A stretch of DNA of 10,928 bases from assembly GCA_012522285.1 (NCBI GenBank), contig JAAYKS010000417.1, positions 1 to 10,928 of the forward strand. Direction: 5' to 3'. The notes under the pieces are model-generated. The model was not told where the DNA came from and ran no database searches. It was given only the letters and a program-made list of their open reading frames with translations. This DNA is from Clostridiaceae bacterium (lineage in GTDB: Bacteria; Bacillota; Clostridia; Saccharofermentanales; UBA5734). A program made the position numbers and the translations under genes. Within the stretch, counting starts at the first letter, position 1; every line of letters starts with the position of its first letter. Positions 6,092 to 10,928 of this stretch are shown one piece after another.

Positions 6092-6885
6092 ATGTCCCAT
6101 CCCCCCTGGTGAACCGTCCAGCGAACCTCCGGGATGGTGGACGAAAAGAAGTGTGCCAGCGGCTCCAGCACCGGGCTTTCACTGACGGCGTGACCGATCG
6201 CGAGTACCCGGATCCCCCGCCATCCCAACGTCTGCGAGTCATGGTACCCGATCTCTCCCGTGACCAATGCATCGCACCCGAGCCGGACGAGATCGTCGAG
6301 ATGTTCGTCCGGAAACGATCCGCCCATCACCGCGATGCGGGTCGCCGGACCGTCGGTCCGGTAATTGCGGAAAAAGCCGTCCGCCCCGGGCAGCCCGCGC
6401 GCTCGCGATTCCAGATCCAGCATCCGCAGTCCGGGACCGGGGATACAAATCCGTCCAAATCCGGCAGGTTGGGCCGGATCGCCTCCCTCTTCCGCTGGAG
6501 GATAGGGAGCGATGGGGGCTCCCGGTTCCAGTCCCATCCGCCAGGCGAGCTGGTCGGAGACGCCGCCCCGGATCCGGTCGAGATTGGTGTGCATGCTGAA
6601 GACCGTCAGTCGCTCCCGCAGGATGCGCGCGATCAGCCTTCCCGCGGGGGTCGCCTCGTCGATGGCGCGAACCGGGTCGAACAACAGCGGATGGTGCGAC
6701 ACGATAAGTCCGCACCGGTTCACAATCGCGTCCGAAACCGCATAGGCGTCGACGTCAAGACAGACCAGCACCCCCTCGGTTTCCCGTTCCACATCTCCGA
6801 TCTGCAGCCCACAGTTGTCCCAGTCCTCTGCCCAGGCGGGCGGACAATAGGCATCGGCCTTCTCAAGGATTTCCCAGATTTTCAT
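6064..6885 (-). CDS. Nif3-like dinuclear metal centre hexameric protein (DUF34)
   Basis: Members of the Nif3/DUF34 family (E. coli YbgI, B. subtilis YqfO) form hexameric toroids with a two-metal site. The biochemical role is not settled; GTP cyclohydrolase I type 2 annotations are unreliable. The 273-residue product has EDWDNCGLQIG at 20-30 and likely metal ligands H64/H65 (VSHHPLLF), D103 (MHTNLD), H232 and E236 (GHAVSE), plus TGEIGYHD at 209-216. It is near the length of the short form, so it lacks the central PII-like insertion that makes YqfO ~370 residues. The ATG at 6885 overlaps the trmK stop as ATGA and has GGAGGAG about 8 nt upstream, which argues against longer in-frame starts inside trmK. 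TrmK-Nif3 adjacency is standard in Firmicutes. Its last codons also carry the rnpB promoter. Confidence 0.93.
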   Translation of the reverse strand: MKIWEILEKADAYCPPAWAEDWDNCGLQIGDVERETEGVLVCLDVDAYAVSDAIVNRCGLIVSHHPLLFDPVRAIDEATPAGRLIARILRERLTVFSMHTNLDRIRGGVSDQLAWRMGLEPGAPIAPYPPAEEGGDPAQPAGFGRICIPGPGLRMLDLESRARGLPGADGFFRNYRTDGPATRIAVMGGSFPDEHLDDLVRLGCDALVTGEIGYHDSQTLGWRGIRVLAIGHAVSESPVLEPLAHFFSSTIPEVRWTVHQGGWDICPEVRCDV

Positions 6886-7607
6886 TGTGACGCTCCTCCC
6901 GTGTTCCGCACGGAAACCCGCAGTTCCGCCAGCGCCTTCGCGACCGGCAACAGCGAGGGATCCCCGCGGGCTGCCTTTTTCAACCGGGCCACCACCCCAC
7001 CCAGATACGCATCGGTCCATGGCAGGGGATTCCCCTCCTCCAGTGCGCGTAGGACACAGGGACCCGCGTAGGCTTCTTCGAGCGAAAGACCTACCGGATT
7101 TGTGTCCCCGGTCCGCCGGACCCGCAAAACGCAATGGACACTGCGCCCGTCCCGACACAGTGCCTCCCGCTCGATCCGGAAGCCATGAAGATCCAAATAC
7201 AAACGCAACGCGGCCGCGGATTTCATCGGCTGCAGGATAAAAACCACTCCCGCAGGGATCGGGGCGGCCCGCCGGAGAATCCGGATGGTTTCGTTGCCGC
7301 CCAACCCGGCGATCACGACCGTATCACGTTCCCCCGGAGACATGCCGTCAAGTCCGTCCGCCAGCACGGGCATCACCCGGTCCGCCACGCCATAACGGGC
7401 GATGCGGTCGGCTGCCACTGCCAGGGGGCCTGCCCGGCTGTCACAGGCATAGGCGTCACGACATCTGTTCAACATCGCCAACGTGATGGGGATCAGTGCG
7501 TGGTCGCAGCCCACGTCGAACAATCGGTCGGACTCTCCCGCCAGCTCGACGATGCAGGCAAGGCGTTCGGACAGGGACGGAAGGCCGGCCGGCCGGCGGA
7601 CGCTCAT
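6882..7607 (-). CDS. trmK: tRNA (adenine(22)-N1)-methyltransferase TrmK
   Basis: TrmK (B. subtilis YqfN) uses S-adenosylmethionine to make m1A22 in the D-loop of tRNAs. The 241-residue product is of normal length. The Rossmann-like methyltransferase domain shows FDVGCDHALIP (30-40, SAM loop), ACDSRAGPLAVA (54-65, acidic ribose contact), ADGLDGM (83-89), VIAGLGG (98-104, TrmK-specific VIAGMGG motif) and FILQPM (123-128). A helical C-terminal region follows, as in the family. Its ATG overlaps the dnaG stop (ATGA, 7604-7607) and its own stop overlaps the nif3 start the same way, implying translational coupling. The only Shine-Dalgarno-like AGAGG abuts the ATG, too close to work well alone. Confidence 0.93.
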   Translation of the reverse strand: MSVRRPAGLPSLSERLACIVELAGESDRLFDVGCDHALIPITLAMLNRCRDAYACDSRAGPLAVAADRIARYGVADRVMPVLADGLDGMSPGERDTVVIAGLGGNETIRILRRAAPIPAGVVFILQPMKSAAALRLYLDLHGFRIEREALCRDGRSVHCVLRVRRTGDTNPVGLSLEEAYAGPCVLRALEEGNPLPWTDAYLGGVVARLKKAARGDPSLLPVAKALAELRVSVRNTGGASQ

Positions 7608-9427
7608 CCTCTGAACTGACGCAGCTGCACATCAATGTCCAGCAGCTCTTCCTTCATTTCCATCTTGTCCGCCCCTTCTCCGCCGGCGGCAATCCAGGCC
7701 ACGATCGCAGCCTTGCGCGCGACCAGTCGGTCTTTGCGCACGCGGGACAGATAGCTGTTGGCCGCCTCTTCGATGGCGGACAGATCCCCCATGGCATCGA
7801 TCTCGAAACTCATCCGGGCTGCTTCGTCCGCGATCCGGCGGCCGTGCCAGTCCGCGTCCCCGGCCAGGCCGATCAGCCCGGACAGGCCGGCACCGGCGCG
7901 CTCGTCACGCGCAAGCACCGCAACCGCCATATCGCGGATGACCCCCTCCGGAAAATCCTCCGGTTCGGGGGAGATCCGCATCCGGTCCGCCAGTTCCGGG
8001 CTGGATGCGATCAGGCACAGCAAAAACAGCGGATCTTCCGGGAACGGTTTTGCGGGCTCCTGGGGTTCTCCGGTCTGACGTTGTGCCAGCCGGTCCCGCA
8101 GCGTCCCCTGTCCGGCGGCCTGCTCCACGCCTTTGCGACGCCGTTCGATTTCCCGTACCACCGCTTCGGAAGGCACGCCCAGCTTGTCGGCGACTTTCGC
8201 GGCGTACAGTTCCCGGATGATCGGATTCGGTTCGGCGGCCAGCACCTTACACGCGACGTCCTGGTAATCGAGGATGTCCAGGTCTCCGTCCCGTGTCGAT
8301 TTTCGTTCGACGGACAACAGCTTGTAGTCCATCAAAGGAAGCGCGCGTTTCACCAGGTCGTGAAACCGGTCTGCTCCGTTTCGGCGGATGTATTCATCGG
8401 GGTCTTTGCCGTCCGGGATCTGGAGCACCGTGACATGACACCCTTTGGATACAAGGATGTCCAGACTGCGCAGCGCTGCTTCCTGGCCGGACGCGTCCGC
8501 GTCGAATCCGACGATCACGTTTTCCGTATAGCGGCGCGCCAGCTGCGCCTGGCTCGTGGTCAAAGCCGTCCCCAAAGCGGCCACCGCGTTCTCCACCCCC
8601 GCCTGATGCATCGCGATCGCGTCCATGTACCCCTCGACGATGATCAATGAGCCTTCCTTGCTCTTTTTGGCAAAGTTCAGGGCGTACAGGTGACGTCCCT
8701 TGGTATAGACCGCACTTTCGGGGGAGTTGATGTATTTGGGCTGGCTGTCGTCCATGACCCTGCCCCCGAAGGCGACCACGCGGCCGAGTGCATCGAAGAT
8801 CGGAAACATGATCCGGTTGCGGAACAGGTCGTAGGGGCCGTCTCGGCCTTGCCGGAACAGACCGGAGCCCGAGAGCACTTCGGCGTCGAACCCTTTGTTT
8901 CTGAGCCGTTTCCAGAGATCCTCCCAATCATCCGCCGCGAATCCGAGTCCGAATTTCCGGATGGTGCCGCCGGTGATGCCCCGGCGGGCGAGATAAGCGC
9001 TTGCCGCTTTGCCCTTGGGCGACTCGGTCAAATTGAGGTAGAAATGCGCCGCGGCCGCGGCATTGATTTTATACAGCAGGGTTTCCCGCTCCGCGCGCTT
9101 TCTATACCCCGCATCTTCCGGCTCGGGAATATGCACCCCCGCGCGGTCCGCCAGCAGACGCAACGCGTCGAGATAGCCAACTTTCTCGATGTCCATGATG
9201 AAATGAATCACATCGCCGCCTTTGTGGCAGCCAAAACAATAATATATTTGCTTCTCGGGAGCCACACTGAAGGAGGGAGTGTTTTCGGAGTGGAAAGGAC
9301 ACAGCCCGAACAGGTTCGCCGCACTCCGTTTGGACAGGCGGACATACTGCTCCACAACCGCCACGATATCGTTGCGGTTCTTGATTTCGTCGACGATGGA
9401 TTGCGGTATTCCGCGTTCGGCTGCCAC
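7604..9427 (-). CDS. dnaG: DNA primase
   Basis: DnaG makes RNA primers at the replication fork and binds the replicative helicase through its C-terminus. The 607-residue product is full length. The N-terminal CHC2 zinc finger has C43, H46, C64 and C67. The RNA polymerase core includes a YKINAAAAAHFY helix near 119-130. The TOPRIM domain has the catalytic EGYMD at 265-269 and FDADASG at 308-314. A proline/glutamine linker near 440-465 leads to a helical C-terminal helicase-binding domain. The start is GTG at 9427, with AAGGGGG (9435-9441) 7 nt upstream, 17 nt after the HD gene. Its stop overlaps the trmK start, so the rpoD gene that follows dnaG in many Firmicutes is absent here. Confidence 0.98.
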   Translation of the reverse strand: MAAERGIPQSIVDEIKNRNDIVAVVEQYVRLSKRSAANLFGLCPFHSENTPSFSVAPEKQIYYCFGCHKGGDVIHFIMDIEKVGYLDALRLLADRAGVHIPEPEDAGYRKRAERETLLYKINAAAAAHFYLNLTESPKGKAASAYLARRGITGGTIRKFGLGFAADDWEDLWKRLRNKGFDAEVLSGSGLFRQGRDGPYDLFRNRIMFPIFDALGRVVAFGGRVMDDSQPKYINSPESAVYTKGRHLYALNFAKKSKEGSLIIVEGYMDAIAMHQAGVENAVAALGTALTTSQAQLARRYTENVIVGFDADASGQEAALRSLDILVSKGCHVTVLQIPDGKDPDEYIRRNGADRFHDLVKRALPLMDYKLLSVERKSTRDGDLDILDYQDVACKVLAAEPNPIIRELYAAKVADKLGVPSEAVVREIERRRKGVEQAAGQGTLRDRLAQRQTGEPQEPAKPFPEDPLFLLCLIASSPELADRMRISPEPEDFPEGVIRDMAVAVLARDERAGAGLSGLIGLAGDADWHGRRIADEAARMSFEIDAMGDLSAIEEAANSYLSRVRKDRLVARKAAIVAWIAAGGEGADKMEMKEELLDIDVQLRQFRG

Positions 9428-9444
9428 CGGTCGGCCCCCTTATG

Positions 9445-10116
9445 TCACAGTAATTGCGTTCCGTTGATAACCAGCCGGAATGCCAGGCCCAAATGGCCGG
9501 CTGCGTTCCGGCACATTTTCATGCGCCCGAGAAAAATCTCGAAATAGTCCATCACCGGGCTGAGCGAAGTATCGATGTCGATATCCAGCGTCGCGGTGGC
9601 CTGTTCGGAATCGATCGTCAAGACCGACCGTTTGGCCGCATAATTCACGCGGTCGTGGATGTCGAAGGTCTCCCGGTTGCGGTTGGTCACCCGGGAGCGG
9701 TGCACGTCAGCTTTGTCCGCGAGGATCAACGCCGCGGACAGATGGTCGATCGCGACCCCGTCGGTCTCGTCGTGGTTGGCGATTGCCACCATGACCTGGC
9801 AGGCCTCCTCGACGGGCATGCCCATCCGAAGCAGAAGCTCATAGGCGAGGATCGCACCGTATTGGCTGTGGTGCACGCGGTTGACCGCGTTCCCGATGTC
9901 GTGGAGATACCCTGCGATACGGGCCAGCTCCACTGTGCGGGCATCCTCACCCATCTGTTCCAGAATATCTCCGCACGCGTTGGAGACCAGGCGGCTGTGC
10001 CGATACGAATGCTCGGTAAAGCCCAGCGCCTTCATCTGACGCGTCGACGTGTCGAAAAGGTGTTTGACCTCTTCGTATTTTTGTACTTCTTTGATGCCGA
10101 TCGCCGCGTCGGACAT
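9445..10116 (-). CDS. HD-domain phosphohydrolase-like protein
   Basis: This 223-residue soluble protein belongs to the HD metal-dependent phosphohydrolase superfamily; substrate unknown. Probable metal ligands are H40 (in HSYRHSRLV), H72-D73 (GYLHDIGN), H82/H83 (VHHSQYGA), H115-D116 (ANHDETDG) and an Asp in ILADKADVHRSR (131-141). Several HHs suggest a binuclear or larger site. Residues about 150-223 form a less conserved beta-rich tail (HDRVNYAA, then TATLDIDIDT). It lacks obvious dGTPase-type sequence and is too short for one. Its ATG comes 1 nt after the stop of the gamma-CA-like gene with no clear Shine-Dalgarno, so translation is probably coupled. It sits 17 nt before dnaG, so co-expression with primase is likely. 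Nucleotide or cyclic-nucleotide hydrolysis is possible but unsupported. Confidence 0.85.
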   Translation of the reverse strand: MSDAAIGIKEVQKYEEVKHLFDTSTRQMKALGFTEHSYRHSRLVSNACGDILEQMGEDARTVELARIAGYLHDIGNAVNRVHHSQYGAILAYELLLRMGMPVEEACQVMVAIANHDETDGVAIDHLSAALILADKADVHRSRVTNRNRETFDIHDRVNYAAKRSVLTIDSEQATATLDIDIDTSLSPVMDYFEIFLGRMKMCRNAAGHLGLAFRLVINGTQLL

Positions 10117-10117
10117 T

Positions 10118-10633
10118 CTACAAGTCCGACGAAAGATTGTACTCTGCGGCGAGTTTCACGTATGCTTCCGCATTGGCTTGATTGTGTCCGATCTCAATGT
10201 CGCTGAGCTGGCGCTTGACCTGAGCGGGAATGCCGGCCACCATGGTGCGCGGCGGAATCACGGTCCCCTGACGGACGACCGCGCCGGCCGCCACGATGCT
10301 GCCTTCCCCGACAACCGATCCGGACAGCAGGATGGCGCCCATCCCGATCACGGCGTTGTCCCCGACTGTGCTGCTGTGGATGACCGCATTGTGGCCGATG
10401 GTCACGTTGTTCCCGATCTCCACCGGCATGCCGCTGTCGCAGTGGATGGAGACATTGTCCTGGATGTTGGCTCTCGTCCGGACCGTGATCTTGGCAAAGT
10501 CACCCCGCAGGCAAGCGCCGAACCACACCGAACTGTGTGCCCCGATCCTCACATCGCCGACCAGTGTCGCCGTCTCGGCAACAAACACTTCCGTCTCCAA
10601 TTCGGGGCTGACCCCGTTGAATGCAATTTTCAT
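10118..10633 (-). CDS. Gamma-class carbonic anhydrase-like hexapeptide-repeat protein (YrdA/PaaY family)
   Basis: The 171-residue product is a left-handed beta-helix protein built from hexapeptide repeats (for example VEIGNN, VTIGHN, STVGDN, AVIGMG, SVVGEG from 71 to 111) with a C-terminal helix. Family members are trimers that hold Zn or Fe at the subunit interface. The three expected ligands are present: H64 (SIHCD), H81 and H86 (GHNAVIH), plus R43/D45 and Q58. Many such proteins have little carbonic anhydrase activity, so the true substrate is open. The ATG at 10633 is favoured over an upstream in-frame ATG because AGGAGGAG lies about 7 nt before it and the family N-terminus starts here. 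It is the first gene after an extended -10 promoter and is coupled to the HD gene. Confidence 0.92.
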   Translation of the reverse strand: MKIAFNGVSPELETEVFVAETATLVGDVRIGAHSSVWFGACLRGDFAKITVRTRANIQDNVSIHCDSGMPVEIGNNVTIGHNAVIHSSTVGDNAVIGMGAILLSGSVVGEGSIVAAGAVVRQGTVIPPRTMVAGIPAQVKRQLSDIEIGHNQANAEAYVKLAAEYNLSSDL

Positions 10634-10682
10634 CCCAGTCTCCTCCTCGTATGCGGCGGCACGAACCGTCTCCCGCAATCAA

Positions 10683-10691
10683 ATTATACCA
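10683..10691 (-). promoter_or_regulatory. Extended -10 promoter for the gamma-CA/HD/dnaG cluster
   Basis: The minus strand reads TGGTATAAT, a perfect -10 hexamer (10683-10688) with the TGn extension. The -35 is weak: GTGACG (10708-10713) is 19 nt upstream and overlaps the stop codon of the upstream gene. The predicted start near 10676 gives a leader of about 43 nt to the ATG at 10633. It is a likely start for the co-directional genes down to nif3. Confidence 0.7.
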
Positions 10692-10709
10692 TCCGGATCG
10701 GCCGACCCG

Positions 10710-10928
10710 TCACTCCGTGGCCGCAGTCTCCACCGCTTCTCGCGTTTCCCGGGCTTTGATCCAAAGCGCGCATTCCACACGTTTCTTCTGGAGCTCACAG
10801 CCGACCTCGTAGGTCCCCTCGATATTGCCGGAGGCATGCCACGCGTTGGCCGCACATCCTCCGCTGCAGTAATTCCGGGCCCAGCAGGTGGCGCATGCCG
10901 GCTTTTGGGGGACCAGCAGACGCGAAAA
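10710..10928 (-). CDS. Radical SAM SPASM-domain protein, C-terminal end; probable SCIFF-peptide thioether maturase
   Basis: The reverse strand is open from the right edge to TGA at 10712-10710, giving the last 72 residues of a longer protein. Cysteines at 12, 15, 21, 25, 44 and 53 of this fragment form a SPASM-like cluster: CATCWARNYCSGGCAANA then YEVGCELQKKRVECALWIKA. SPASM domains bind auxiliary [4Fe-4S] clusters in radical SAM enzymes that modify ribosomal peptides. The CWARxYCSGGCxANA and GCELxxKRxECA wording matches, from memory, the clostridial SCIFF maturase that makes Cys-Thr thioether links. The radical SAM CxxxCxxC core would lie outside the window, so the exact family is inference; another SPASM maturase is the main alternative. 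Confidence 0.78.
   Translation of the reverse strand, partial: FSRLLVPQKPACATCWARNYCSGGCAANAWHASGNIEGTYEVGCELQKKRVECALWIKARETREAVETAATE

Noticed and set aside
6007..7071. Plus-strand open frame of 354 codons across rnpB, nif3 and trmK
   Set aside because: It overlaps a structured RNA and two well supported genes on the other strand. Its translation is rich in Pro, Arg and Gly without domain features.
7496..8650. Plus-strand open frame of 384 codons opposite dnaG and trmK
   Set aside because: It is a shadow of dnaG and trmK, both with intact motifs; no independent coding evidence.
8690..9547. Plus-strand open frame of 285 codons opposite dnaG
   Set aside because: It is antisense to the primase zinc-finger and TOPRIM coding region, and I recognise no domain in it.

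Overview
The window looks like chromosomal DNA from a GC-rich member of the Bacillota, most likely class Clostridia. Three points support this. The minus-strand order dnaG - trmK - nif3 is a Firmicutes arrangement. The RNase P RNA is of the ancestral (A) type, as expected in Clostridia rather than Bacilli. The right edge holds the C-terminus of what looks like the SCIFF-peptide radical SAM maturase, a protein typical of Clostridia. The species cannot be named from sequence alone. Nearly everything is housekeeping; there are no insertion sequences, CRISPR arrays, tRNA genes or phage genes.

Layout, left to right: the N-terminal part of acetate kinase (ackA, minus, runs off the left edge); a divergent short-chain dehydrogenase/reductase at 545-1387, the only plus-strand gene; a strong bidirectional terminator at 1399-1434; then an unbroken minus-strand series. 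In plus coordinates that series is pnp (1485-3806), a hairpin-rich pnp leader (3807-4047), rpsO (4048-4311) with a good promoter at 4390-4418, purM (4466-5650), rnpB (about 5702-6056), nif3/DUF34 (6064-6885), trmK (6882-7607), dnaG (7604-9427), an HD-domain protein (9445-10116), a gamma-carbonic-anhydrase-like protein (10118-10633) and the maturase C-terminus (10710-10928).

Transcription logic (inference): an extended -10 promoter just after the maturase stop could drive a tightly packed operon: gamma-CA-like, HD protein, dnaG, trmK, nif3. Spacings are 1 nt, 17 nt, a 4-nt ATGA overlap and another ATGA overlap. A separate promoter with a perfect TATAAT lies across the nif3 stop codon and predicts an rnpB transcript starting exactly at helix P1. 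rpsO and pnp form the usual S15/PNPase pair, with a terminator-like stem and further hairpins between them, as expected for attenuation and post-transcriptional control of pnp.

Points of interest: rpoD is absent from its usual place between dnaG and trmK; a short HD protein sits just upstream of dnaG; PurM is of a long, divergent type resembling Bacteroidota enzymes; the rnpB promoter is embedded in a stop codon; PNPase has an Arg/Asp-rich tail; and a RiPP locus probably continues beyond the right edge. I found no convincing entirely new system inside the window.
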